The notes under the pieces were generated by a model, which searched no databases, was not told the DNA's origin, and saw only the letters and a list, made by a program, of their open reading frames with translations. Made by a program: the position numbers and the translations under genes. Of a DNA stretch of 40,767 nucleotides, positions 25,339 to 33,265 are shown one piece after another; position 1 is the stretch's first letter, and each line of letters starts with the position of its first letter. The DNA is from Devosia sp. Its GTDB lineage: Bacteria; Pseudomonadota; Alphaproteobacteria; Rhizobiales; Devosiaceae. Location: NCBI RefSeq assembly GCF_028290625.1, contig NZ_JAQGJM010000032.1, forward strand, positions 1 through 40,767. The letters are read 5' to 3'.

Positions 25339-26763
25339 ATGATCGTCCGGGATCTGCACATCGTCGCCGCCATTACCGGGGCAGTTTACCTGCTGGCCTT
25401 TGTCTGCGCCGTACGCGAGATTATGAATTCGCGCACCTCGCAGGGCTCGATTGCCTGGCTTCTATCGCTGGGCCTATTGCCCTTTCCCACGGCATTTCTG
25501 TATTTGATCTTCGGCTGGAAGGCCTTTGACGACTACGCTACTGACCGGATACGCAACGGCCGCTCGGCGCGGCCGCTGCGGGCCAAAGACCTGGCGCTGA
25601 TCGATTCTGAGACCGGTGCGCTCTGGCCCGTGCAAACCAAGGTCTCCGAGGTGCCGTTCCTGAGCGGCAACGAGGTCGAACTGCTGATCGATGGCAAGGC
25701 CACCTTCGACTCGATTTTCGAGGGCATCAGCAAGGCCAAGACCTACCTCTTCGTGCAGTTCTACATCGTGCGTGACGACCGGCTGGGCGAGGAATTGGCC
25801 GAACGGCTGATCGAGCGCGCCAATGCCGGTGTTAAAGTCTACCTGCTCTACGACGATGTCGGCAGCACGGGCATGCCCAAGCGCTTCCGCACCAGGTTGC
25901 GCGCGGTCGGGATCAAGGTTGCCGGGTTCAACCAGCGCCACAAATTCATGCGCTTTTACGGCCCGACGCGGATCAATTATCGCAATCACCGCAAGATCGT
26001 GGTGGTCGATGGCGAGGTCGCCTGGGTCGGCGGGCACAATGTCGGCGTCGAATATCTCGGCGAAAACAAGAAGTTCGGGCATTGGCGCGATACCCATGTT
26101 CGCGTGGCGGGGCCGGCGACGCTGGGCTGCGCGCTGCTGTTCCGCGAAGACTGGGCCTGGGCCACAGGCGAATTACTATCCTCGACGCCGCCCGCTCTGG
26201 TGCCCACGCCCGGCGATCAGTCGGTGCTGGTGATGGGCAGCGGGCCCGCCGACAAGCTCGAAGAATGCGCCATCGCCTTCACCGACGCGATCTCGCAGGC
26301 GCGCGAGCGGCTATGGATCGTCAGCCCTTATTTCGTGCCCGACACCGATGTGCGCACCGCGCTTTACGCGGCGCAGCTGCGTGGTGTCGACGTGCGGATC
26401 ATGCTGCCAGAGGAACCCGACCACAAGATCGTCTGGCTTGCGAGCATCGCCCACGCCGACGCGATGGTGGAGCACGGCATCTCGATTTATCGCTACACCA
26501 CCGGCTTCCTGCACCAGAAAGTGGTGTTGATGGACGATCGCATCACCAGCGTCGGCAGCGCCAATTTCGACAACCGATCCTTCGCCATCAATTTCGAGAT
26601 AACCCTCTGGTTCACCGATCCCAAGACCATCAATGGGGTCGAGGCCATGCTGCTCGATGACTTCAAGAGTTGCCGGCAGGTCGATCTCTACGAAGTCAAA
26701 ACCCGACCGATGCATATGCGCTTCGCCACCCAGGCGGCGCGACTTCTATCGCCAGTGCTCTGA
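25339..26763 (+). CDS. cls: Cardiolipin synthase, phospholipase D type
   Basis: 474 aa from the ATG at 25339; a GTG at 25312 is also possible. Two N-terminal membrane helices (DLHIVAAITGAVYLLAFVCA and IAWLLSLGLLPFPTAFLYLI-F) precede two phospholipase D domains. HKD motif 1 is NHRKIVVVD (His217, Lys219, Asp224) and motif 2 is HQKVVLMDD (from His392), each followed by G-G/S-x-N. The enzyme condenses two phosphatidylglycerols, or phosphatidylglycerol and phosphatidylethanolamine, to cardiolipin at the inner membrane. It is followed 13 bp later by the AlaX gene. Upstream is the hairpin-rich gene-free block. No sequence break seen. Confidence 0.93.
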   Translation: MIVRDLHIVAAITGAVYLLAFVCAVREIMNSRTSQGSIAWLLSLGLLPFPTAFLYLIFGWKAFDDYATDRIRNGRSARPLRAKDLALIDSETGALWPVQTKVSEVPFLSGNEVELLIDGKATFDSIFEGISKAKTYLFVQFYIVRDDRLGEELAERLIERANAGVKVYLLYDDVGSTGMPKRFRTRLRAVGIKVAGFNQRHKFMRFYGPTRINYRNHRKIVVVDGEVAWVGGHNVGVEYLGENKKFGHWRDTHVRVAGPATLGCALLFREDWAWATGELLSSTPPALVPTPGDQSVLVMGSGPADKLEECAIAFTDAISQARERLWIVSPYFVPDTDVRTALYAAQLRGVDVRIMLPEEPDHKIVWLASIAHADAMVEHGISIYRYTTGFLHQKVVLMDDRITSVGSANFDNRSFAINFEITLWFTDPKTINGVEAMLLDDFKSCRQVDLYEVKTRPMHMRFATQAARLLSPVL

Positions 26764-26776
26764 AAGACCCTTGGAT

Positions 26777-27493
26777 ATGACGCAATTTCTGTTTCGCGAC
26801 GACAGCTATCAGCAGGAGACACCGGCCACGGTGATCGGCCTGACCGAGGCCGGTGGCATCGTGCTCGACCGCACCAATTTCTACGCCGCTTCGGGTGGGC
26901 AGCCGGGCGATAGCGGCAGTTTGTTGTTGGCAGACGGATCGACGATGGTCATTGCCACGGCGATCCATCCGGACGGCGACAAGACTGCCATCGTGCATGT
27001 GCCGGCCGAAGGCTCGCCCCTGCCCGCGCTCGGCGACACCGTCACCGCCCGAATCGACTGGGATCGGCGCTACAAGCTGATGCGGATGCACACGGCGCTG
27101 CATCTGCTCTCCGTGGTGCTGCCCTTCGCCGTAACCGGCGGCTCGATCGGCGAGGACAAGGGTCGCCTCGATTTCAACATGCCGGAGGCACCCGAGAACC
27201 TCGCCGCACTCGAGGCCCAGCTCAACGCCATGGTCACCGACGGGCACGAGGTCACAACGGAATGGATTACCGACGCCGAAATGGCGGCCAATCCGGATCT
27301 GATCAAGACCATGAACGTCAAGCCGCCGATGGGCCAGGGCCGGGTTCGGCTGGTGCGCATCGGCTCGATCGACCTGCAGCCCTGCGGTGGCACCCACGTG
27401 CGCAATACGCGCGAAATCGGCGCTCTTTCGATTGGCAAGATTGAGAATAAAGGCAAGCAGAACAGACGCGTAAGCCTGTTGTTTGCCGATTAG
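26777..27493 (+). CDS. Alanyl-tRNA editing protein AlaX (trans-editing)
   Basis: 238 aa. Stand-alone editing domain related to the second half of alanyl-tRNA synthetase; it removes serine (or glycine) wrongly attached to tRNA-Ala. The zinc site is complete: His105 and His109 in MHTALHLL, Cys203 and His207 in CGGTH. The N-terminal FYAASGGQPGDSG is also typical. The length fits the AlaX-M type with an N-terminal beta domain. It lies 13 bp after cls and is probably co-transcribed. An inverted-repeat element begins 13 bp past the stop. Confidence 0.92.
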   Translation: MTQFLFRDDSYQQETPATVIGLTEAGGIVLDRTNFYAASGGQPGDSGSLLLADGSTMVIATAIHPDGDKTAIVHVPAEGSPLPALGDTVTARIDWDRRYKLMRMHTALHLLSVVLPFAVTGGSIGEDKGRLDFNMPEAPENLAALEAQLNAMVTDGHEVTTEWITDAEMAANPDLIKTMNVKPPMGQGRVRLVRIGSIDLQPCGGTHVRNTREIGALSIGKIENKGKQNRRVSLLFAD

Positions 27494-27505
27494 ATTCCGC
27501 TGGGG

Positions 27506-27646
27506 GACCGATTGAGATTCAGCTCATGCTGAGCCGAAAATGGCGGTCTTCGAGAACCGGACCGGAGCGTACGTTTCGGTACGTGAGGACCGGAAGCGCA
27601 GAAGACTGGAATTTGCAGGCCAGCATCAGCTGAATGGCGATCGGTC
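27506..27646 (+). repeat. Inverted-repeat-ended mini-element, long copy
   Basis: 141 bp, starting GACCGATTGAGATTCAGCTC and ending CAGCTGAATGGCGATCGGTC; the 26 bp ends match as inverted repeats at 22 positions. The middle has GTCTTC / GAAGAC arms around the hairpin CGTAC-GTTTCG-GTACG. The short copy at 2186-2276 shares both ends and the TCGAGAACCGG centre but lacks about 50 bp including that hairpin. It lies 13 bp from the AlaX stop and 1 bp from the stop of the minus-strand binding protein gene. Confidence 0.75.
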
Positions 27647-27647
27647 T

Positions 27648-28694
27648 CTAATTTATGGGCGGAGCGTAGAGCAGTCCGCCATTGCTCCACAGCGCATTCT
27701 GGCCCCGCAGCAGGGCCGCCCCAGTCTGCGGGCCGAAATGGCGGTCATAGAGTTCGGAATAATTGCCGATAGCGCGGACGACATTGCTCATGAACTTGGG
27801 CGACAGCCCGAGCGCGGTGCCGAAATCGCCATCAAGGCCAAGCAGTCGCCTTACTCCAGTTGTCCTCGTTGCAGCGAGCGAGTCTATATTCAGTGAGGTA
27901 ACGCCAAGTTCCTCAGCATTGATCAGGGTATAGATGGTCCAACGCACAATCTCGAACCACTGGTCATCGCCAGTGCGCACCACCGGGCCGAGCAGTTCCT
28001 TGGAAATATGCTCAGGCAGGATGCGATTGGTCGCGGGTTCAGGCAGGCCCCGGCGGATAGCCTGGAGCTGGCGGCCGGTGGCTGACACCGCCTGGCACAG
28101 CCCGGCGCGATAGGCGATGGCGAGATCGGCCGCGTCCTCATAGACCACCTCCGAATAGGTGGCCTGGTTGGTGAAAAAGAACTCCTCCATGCGGTCGAGT
28201 TCGTCGCCGCCGTCGATGACGCAGACGCTGACATTATCGAGCTCATAGGCAGAGACGATGCCGAGCGATTGAGGCACCATGAATGCCTGGCCGTCGAAGA
28301 AGGTGGGCGCCACGAAATTGGCGCCGTAGAGTGTGTCGCGCTGCTGGCTCCAGGCGCCGTTGCGGGTCAGCACATCGACGGCGCCAGTCTGCAACCAGGC
28401 GAAGCGCGCCTCGCCGCGCAAGGACCGGAACTCGATCTTGTCGGGATCGCCGAACACGGCGGCGGCGATGCCACGGCACAGATCGACGTCGAAACCGGAC
28501 CATTTGCCGTCGGCATCCTGCTGGGCGAATCCGGGCAGCGGATTGGTGGCGCCGCAGATCAGAAAGCCGCGGTCGCGGACCGCCTGCAGCGTCGAGATTT
28601 TGGGAGACGGCACATCGAGCGTCTGCGCCCAGGCCGGCAGGACCAGAACAGCAAGCAGCAGGGCGGCGAGCATGACCCGCCACCCTTGCCTCAT
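27648..28694 (-). CDS. AapJ-like amino acid-binding protein, extra copy
   Basis: 348 aa from the ATG at 28694 (MRQGWRVMLAALLLAVLVLP, a signal peptide with cleavage after AWAQ); the frame is open to 28736. It has the periplasmic family 3 binding-protein fold: SGFDVDLCRGIAAAVFGDPD, RNGAWSQQRDTLYGANFVAP, TNRILPEHISKELLGPVVR, and NYSELYDRHFGPQTG. The order of blocks is that of AapJ (gene at 32033), clearly diverged. It is the last gene of the aap cluster, after aapP (107 bp gap). Probably feeds the same QMP permease with another ligand, but ligand unknown. Its stop codon nearly abuts the repeat at 27506-27646. Confidence 0.87.
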   Translation of the reverse strand: MRQGWRVMLAALLLAVLVLPAWAQTLDVPSPKISTLQAVRDRGFLICGATNPLPGFAQQDADGKWSGFDVDLCRGIAAAVFGDPDKIEFRSLRGEARFAWLQTGAVDVLTRNGAWSQQRDTLYGANFVAPTFFDGQAFMVPQSLGIVSAYELDNVSVCVIDGGDELDRMEEFFFTNQATYSEVVYEDAADLAIAYRAGLCQAVSATGRQLQAIRRGLPEPATNRILPEHISKELLGPVVRTGDDQWFEIVRWTIYTLINAEELGVTSLNIDSLAATRTTGVRRLLGLDGDFGTALGLSPKFMSNVVRAIGNYSELYDRHFGPQTGAALLRGQNALWSNGGLLYAPPIN

Positions 28695-28800
28695 ATCCAG
28701 CCCAAACCTGCCCTGCCCTATCATGGCGCGCAGCATATCCGCCCCCGGCCCGACGTGGTCAAGCCAACAAGCAGGTTGCCCCAGCTTTTCGTGGAGCCGG

Positions 28801-29598
28801 TCAGTGCAGGATCTGGCTCAGGAACAGCTTGGTGCGCTCATGTTGCGGATTGGAGAAGAAGGCCTCGGGTTCGTTCTGCTCGATGATCTGGCCCTGGTCC
28901 ATGAAGATGACCCGATTGGCGACCTGGCGAGCGAAGCCCATTTCGTGGGTCACGCAGATCATGGTCATGCCTTCTTCGGCCAGCGAGATCATCACCTCCA
29001 ACACTTCCTTGACCATTTCTGGATCGAGCGCCGAGGTCGGCTCATCGAACAGCATGATCTTGGGCTGCATGCAGAGCGAACGCGCGATGGCGACGCGCTG
29101 CTGCTGGCCGCCAGACAGCTGGCCTGGGAATTTGTGCGCCTGCTCGGGAATCTTGACCCGGTTGAGATAGTGCATGGCGGTCGCCTCGGCCTCGGCCTTG
29201 GGAATGCCGCGCACCCAGATCGGGGCCAGCGTCAGGTTCTGCAGGATGGTCAAATGCGGGAACAGATTGAAGTGTTGGAACACCATGCCCACTTCCCGGC
29301 GCACTTCGTCGATGCGCTTGAGGTCGTTGGTCAGCTCGGTGCCGTTGACGATGATCTGGCCCTGCTGGTGTTCCTCCAGTCGGTTGATGCAGCGGATCAG
29401 CGTCGACTTGCCGGACCCCGAGGGGCCGGCGATGACGATACGCTCGCCGCGCATGACCTTGAGGTCGATATCGCGCAGCACGTGGAAATCGGCATACCAC
29501 TTGTTCATGCCGATAACGTCGATCGCCACGTCGGTCTTGGAGATCTGCATCTTGGAGCGGGTGACGGGCTGCCCGGCAGCTTCGGTTGCGGTGGTCAT
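28801..29598 (-). CDS. aapP: General L-amino acid ABC transporter, ATPase AapP
   Basis: 265 aa. Cytoplasmic ATPase driving the AapQM permease. Walker [10 protein letters not shown] at residues 58-66, Q-loop [11 protein letters not shown], signature [15 protein letters not shown], Walker [15 protein letters not shown], and H-loop VTHEMGFAR are all intact. The polar amino acid uptake type is shown by [20 protein letters not shown] lies 6 nt before the ATG, which starts 3 nt after the aapM stop, so translation is closely linked. A match in length and order to Rhizobium aapP. Confidence 0.95.
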   Translation of the reverse strand: MTTATEAAGQPVTRSKMQISKTDVAIDVIGMNKWYADFHVLRDIDLKVMRGERIVIAGPSGSGKSTLIRCINRLEEHQQGQIIVNGTELTNDLKRIDEVRREVGMVFQHFNLFPHLTILQNLTLAPIWVRGIPKAEAEATAMHYLNRVKIPEQAHKFPGQLSGGQQQRVAIARSLCMQPKIMLFDEPTSALDPEMVKEVLEVMISLAEEGMTMICVTHEMGFARQVANRVIFMDQGQIIEQNEPEAFFSNPQHERTKLFLSQILH

Positions 29599-29601
29599 GG
29601 C

Positions 29602-30726
29602 TTACCTCTTGTGGCCGGTATTCAGTCGCCGTTCCATGAACTGCGAGTAGCGCGACATTGAAAAACAGAACATCCAGAACACCGCGGCGGCGAAAATGTA
29701 GCCGGTGATGGCCTGGGTCGGGGAAGCCCATTCGATGGCGTCGTTCTTGGTCTTCACCGCCTCGAGCAGGTCTTTCATACCCACGATGTAGACGAGGGAC
29801 GTGTCCTTGAAGAGGGCGATGAAGCTGTTGACGATGCCGGGAATGACGTGTTTCAGCGCCTGGGGCAGGATGATAAAACCCATCCGTTTCCAGTAGCTGA
29901 GGCCCAGCGCCGCGGCCGCTTCGTATTGGCCGCGACCGATGGCCTGCATGCCGCCGCGAACCACTTCGGCCATATAGGCGGACGAGAACAGCGTCACGCC
30001 GACCAGAGCGCGCAAGAACTTATCCACCGTCACGCCGGCTGGCATAAACAGTGGCAGCATGATCGATGCCATGAACAGAATGGTGATCAGTGGCACGGCG
30101 CGGATCAATTCGATGAAGGCGACGCAAATCGACTTGATGATCGGCATGCTGGATTGCCGGCCAAGCGCCAGTATGATGCCGAGCGGCAGAGACAGGCAGA
30201 TGCCCACCACCGAGATGATCAACGTCACCATTAGCCCGCCCCATTGCTCCGTGGGAACGTAGCGCAGGCCGAATATCCCGCCGCTCAGCAGGATGACGCT
30301 GGCGATCGGGAACACGATGATGAACAGGATGGCATTGAGCCGCTTGTATGGTGCCTTTGGCATGGCCAAGGGAATGATCAGCAGCGCCAGCATGGCGAAG
30401 ACGATATTGACGCGCCAGTATTCGACGGCCGGATAGAAGCCATAGACGAAGAAATCGAGCTCGCTGGCGATATAGGCCCAGCAGGCGCCGACGTTCTCGA
30501 CGCGGCACTGTTCGACAGTGCCGCCGGGTGGCACGGCTCGCCCGATCAGGAAACCATAAAGCGGCGGGACGATCCAGGCGAGGAAGGCCAGGCCAAGCAG
30601 CGTCAGTAGAGTATCGCTCGGCGTGGCGAAGAGGTTCTTGCGCACCCAGACGATGGGGCCAGAAGTGGGATTGGGGGCCGGCGAGGCGCCGGTCATTTCA
30701 CTGCGAACGAAGGAAATATCGGTCAA
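29602..30726 (-). CDS. aapM: General L-amino acid ABC permease AapM
   Basis: 374 aa, inner-membrane permease. The start is a TTG at 30726: AGGAG lies 7 nt upstream and overlaps the aapQ stop codon (TAGGAG), giving coupling; the next ATG (30696) has no ribosome site. About eight helices, with the extra N-terminal part and the periplasmic loop rich in cysteine (VEQCRVENVGACWAYIASEL) seen in AapM. The ABC permease EAA loop is EAAAALGLSYWKRMGFIILP. It pairs with AapQ to form the channel for broad L-amino acid uptake. Confidence 0.95.
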   Translation of the reverse strand: MTDISFVRSEMTGASPAPNPTSGPIVWVRKNLFATPSDTLLTLLGLAFLAWIVPPLYGFLIGRAVPPGGTVEQCRVENVGACWAYIASELDFFVYGFYPAVEYWRVNIVFAMLALLIIPLAMPKAPYKRLNAILFIIVFPIASVILLSGGIFGLRYVPTEQWGGLMVTLIISVVGICLSLPLGIILALGRQSSMPIIKSICVAFIELIRAVPLITILFMASIMLPLFMPAGVTVDKFLRALVGVTLFSSAYMAEVVRGGMQAIGRGQYEAAAALGLSYWKRMGFIILPQALKHVIPGIVNSFIALFKDTSLVYIVGMKDLLEAVKTKNDAIEWASPTQAITGYIFAAAVFWMFCFSMSRYSQFMERRLNTGHKR

Positions 30727-30736
30727 TTGCGCGCTC

Positions 30737-31927
30737 CTATCGTTCGACCAGCGCCACGCGGGCGTTGTACCAGTTCATGATCGCCGAGGTGAGCAGCGAG
30801 ATCGTCAGATAGAACGCCATGGTCATGGCGATGACTTCGATGGCGCGGCCGCTCTGGCCTAGCGCGGTGCCGGCAAACACGTTCACCACTTCGGAATAAC
30901 CGATGGCGGCGCCGAGCGATGAGTTCTTGGTCAGGTTGAGATACTGGCTGGTCAGCGGCGGAATGATGACGCGCATGGCCTGGGGAATGACCACCAGACG
31001 CAGCCGGTCGCTGTCCTTGAGCCCGAGCGATTGCGCGGCTTCGGTTTGGCCGTGATTAACCGCCAGGATGCCGGCACGCACGGTTTCGGCGATGAAGGAG
31101 GCCGTATAGATGCTTAGCCCCCAGGCCAGCGCCACGAATTCGGGTGGCAGTTCCAGCCCGCCCTTGAAATTGAAGCGGTTGAGAACCGGCGGGTCGAAGG
31201 TGACAGCGGCGCCACTAGCAAACCAGACGACGAGAACCAGTACAAGCATCAGTGCTGCCGAGGACAGGAACACCGGAAAACGCTTGCCCGTCGCCTCAAG
31301 CCGGCGCTTGGCCCAACGCTGGATCAGGAATGCACCGACCAGGCCAAGCAGGATGGCGACGTAGATCCAACTAAACTGCGCGTCGGGTTGCGGCCTTGGA
31401 ACGAACAGGCCGCGCTGGTTGATGAACATGTCGAGCGGCAGCGCGAAAGAGTCCTTTACCGCCGGCATTGCCTTGAGCACGGCGAAATACCAGAAGAACA
31501 ATTGCAGCAGCAGCGGGATATTGCGGATGGTCTCGACATAGATGGTGGCAAGCCGCGAGATCAGAAAATTTGAGGACAGCCGGGCGATACCAAGGGTGAA
31601 CCCGATGATCGTCGAAAAGAAAATGGCGATAACGGCCACCAACAGCGTGTTGGTGATGCCCACCAGGAAGGCCTGCCAGTAGGTCGACTCGCGGGTGAAT
31701 TCGAACAGCGAGAAACCGATGGGGAAACCCGCGGTCTTGCCCAGGAAGTCGAAGCCCGTGGTCTTGCCTTGAGCGGCCAGATTGATCGAAGTGTTGTGGA
31801 CGATCCAGGTAACGAACGTGACCAGCAATACGCCGACAACGACCTGGTACATGATGCCCCGGACAACGGGGTCATTGTAGAAAGCTGTTCGCGGTGGCTG
31901 TTGCCCCGCAGACTCAAGCATTGCCAT
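30737..31927 (-). CDS. aapQ: General L-amino acid ABC permease AapQ
   Basis: 396 aa from the ATG at 31927 (MAMLESAGQQPPRTAFYNDP); the longer frame to 32011 crosses the intercistronic hairpin and is rejected. About eight membrane helices. The first part VRGIMYQVVVGVLLVTFVTW and the motif YVETIRNIPLLLQLFFWYF are typical. The EAA loop is TEAAQSLGLKDSDRLRLVVIP. The central periplasmic insertion (about residues 130-220) is the AapQ/NatG hallmark. Forms a heterodimer with AapM. Gap to aapM is 10 nt, to aapJ 105 nt with a strong stem-loop. Confidence 0.95.
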   Translation of the reverse strand: MAMLESAGQQPPRTAFYNDPVVRGIMYQVVVGVLLVTFVTWIVHNTSINLAAQGKTTGFDFLGKTAGFPIGFSLFEFTRESTYWQAFLVGITNTLLVAVIAIFFSTIIGFTLGIARLSSNFLISRLATIYVETIRNIPLLLQLFFWYFAVLKAMPAVKDSFALPLDMFINQRGLFVPRPQPDAQFSWIYVAILLGLVGAFLIQRWAKRRLEATGKRFPVFLSSAALMLVLVLVVWFASGAAVTFDPPVLNRFNFKGGLELPPEFVALAWGLSIYTASFIAETVRAGILAVNHGQTEAAQSLGLKDSDRLRLVVIPQAMRVIIPPLTSQYLNLTKNSSLGAAIGYSEVVNVFAGTALGQSGRAIEVIAMTMAFYLTISLLTSAIMNWYNARVALVER

Positions 31928-31994
31928 AGGTACGCCGGTCCCCTTGCACCTGAATTCAAGCCAGTGATGGCTGGCCGTGCCCGCTAAGAGAGAA

Positions 31995-32022
31995 GCCCGG
32001 CACCAAATCAATGGCGCCGGGC
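31995..32022 (-). terminator. Stem-loop between aapJ and aapQ
   Basis: On the minus strand GCCCGGCGCCA-TTGATT-TGGTGCCGGGC: 11 bp with one G-T pair, starting 10 nt past the aapJ stop. Only a weak T stretch (TTCTC) follows, so it probably lets some transcripts through and protects the aapJ mRNA end. This is usual in binding-protein operons, where the first gene must be made in excess. Confidence 0.7.
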
Positions 32023-32032
32023 GTCAAAAGCC

Positions 32033-33049
32033 TTAGCGGATCGGCGCAGCGTACTGGAGGCCGCCGTCTTTCCACAGGGCGTTCAGGCCGCGTGCAAGCC
32101 CGATCGGGGTATCGGGACCAACGTTGCGGTTGAAAGATTCGCCGTAGTTACCGATGAGCTTGACGATCTGGTAAGCCCAATCCTTGGTCAGGCCGAGCGG
32201 GGTGCCAAAGTCGCCTTCAACGCCGAGCAGGCGCTTGATTTCCGGGTTGTCTGAACCGAGCATCTCGTCGACATTGGCCTGGGTCACGCCGAGTTCTTCG
32301 GCCTGCAGCAGGGCGAAATAGGTCCAGCGATTGATGTTGAACCAGGTGTCGTCGCCCTGGCGAACGACCGGGCCAAGGGGTTCCTTAGAGATGATCTCGG
32401 GCAGGATGATGTGGTCGTCGGGAACGGCGAACTTGGAGCGTTCGGCAGCCAGCGCCGAAGCGTCGGTGGTGTAGACGTCGCAACGGCCGTCTTCGTAGGC
32501 CTTCACGACTTCGTCCTGGTCAACGAACACGACGGTGTTGAATTCCAGCTTGTTGGTCGCGAAATAGTCGGCGGCGTTCAGCTCGGTCGTGGTGCCCGAT
32601 TCGATGCAGATGGCGGCGCCCGACAGGTCCAATGCGGATTTGATATTGTCGGACTTACGGACCATGAAGCCCTGGCCGTCATAGTACATGGTGCCGATGA
32701 ACTTGATGCCAAGCTGCGTATCGCGGCTCATGGTCCAGGTCGTGGTGCGCGACAGGATGTCGATTTCACCGGCGGACAACGCGGTGAAGCGTTCCTGCGA
32801 GGTCAGCGGGGTGTAGCGAACCTTCGTGGCATCATTGAAAATCGCGGCGGCGACGGCCTTGCAGAAGTCGACTTCGAGGCCCGCCCATTCGTTGTTGGCA
32901 TCTGGCGCCGAGAAACCAGCAACACCGCCGGTCACGCCGCACTGCACATAACCCTTGGCCTTCACGTCGGACAGAGTATCGGCATGAGCCGCGGTTACGC
33001 CGAAGGTGAGTGCGGCGGCGGCCGCTATTGCGAGAAACTTTGTTTGCAT
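32033..33049 (-). CDS. aapJ: General L-amino acid-binding protein AapJ
   Basis: 338 aa periplasmic protein. Signal peptide MQTKFLAIAAAAALTFGVTA ending AHA. The mature start DTLSDVKAKGYVQCGVTGGV and blocks WAGLEVDFCKAVAAAIFND, RTTTWTMSRDTQLGIKF and ILPEIISKEPLGPVVRQGDD match AapJ. It captures a broad range of L-amino acids and delivers them to AapQMP. It is first in the operon, followed by a stabilising stem-loop. A possible promoter lies at 33152-33180. A diverged relative is the last gene of the cluster. Confidence 0.95.
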   Translation of the reverse strand: MQTKFLAIAAAAALTFGVTAAHADTLSDVKAKGYVQCGVTGGVAGFSAPDANNEWAGLEVDFCKAVAAAIFNDATKVRYTPLTSQERFTALSAGEIDILSRTTTWTMSRDTQLGIKFIGTMYYDGQGFMVRKSDNIKSALDLSGAAICIESGTTTELNAADYFATNKLEFNTVVFVDQDEVVKAYEDGRCDVYTTDASALAAERSKFAVPDDHIILPEIISKEPLGPVVRQGDDTWFNINRWTYFALLQAEELGVTQANVDEMLGSDNPEIKRLLGVEGDFGTPLGLTKDWAYQIVKLIGNYGESFNRNVGPDTPIGLARGLNALWKDGGLQYAAPIR

Positions 33050-33100
33050 TGTCTTGCCTTTGTTCCTGACCTTGCTTCTTTTACCCCGGAGCGCTGTTTG

Positions 33101-33190
33101 ATGGCCCTCGGTTGCACCACCGCTTTGACGGCGGTTGTGATGCTGGTAACCATCGAAGCGGCTAATGCTACGGGCGTCAAGGCCCGATAG
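33101..33190 (+). CDS. Possible 29-residue hydrophobic peptide
   Basis: Begins MALGCTTALTAVVMLVTIEA and ends at TAG 33190. GGAG lies 9 nt before the ATG. It looks like a signal or membrane peptide. A weak hairpin GACAG-TAAGG-CTGTC with a following T6 run (33199-33221) comes just after. It lies between divergent aapJ and metC and overlaps the candidate aapJ promoter. It may be chance; no family known. Confidence 0.2.
   Translation: MALGCTTALTAVVMLVTIEAANATGVKAR
33152..33180 (-). promoter_or_regulatory. Candidate aapJ promoter
   Basis: On the minus strand TTGACG (33180-33175), 17 bp, TTCGAT (33157-33152). The -35 is good, the -10 poor, as is common in alphaproteobacteria. It would give a leader of about 95 nt. 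Confidence 0.35.
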
Positions 33191-33265
33191 GCTGTTGAGA
33201 CAGTAAGGCTGTCGCTTTTTTGAGCTTTATACCGGGAGTGATTTCATTTTGGGCAGGCTGGTGCG

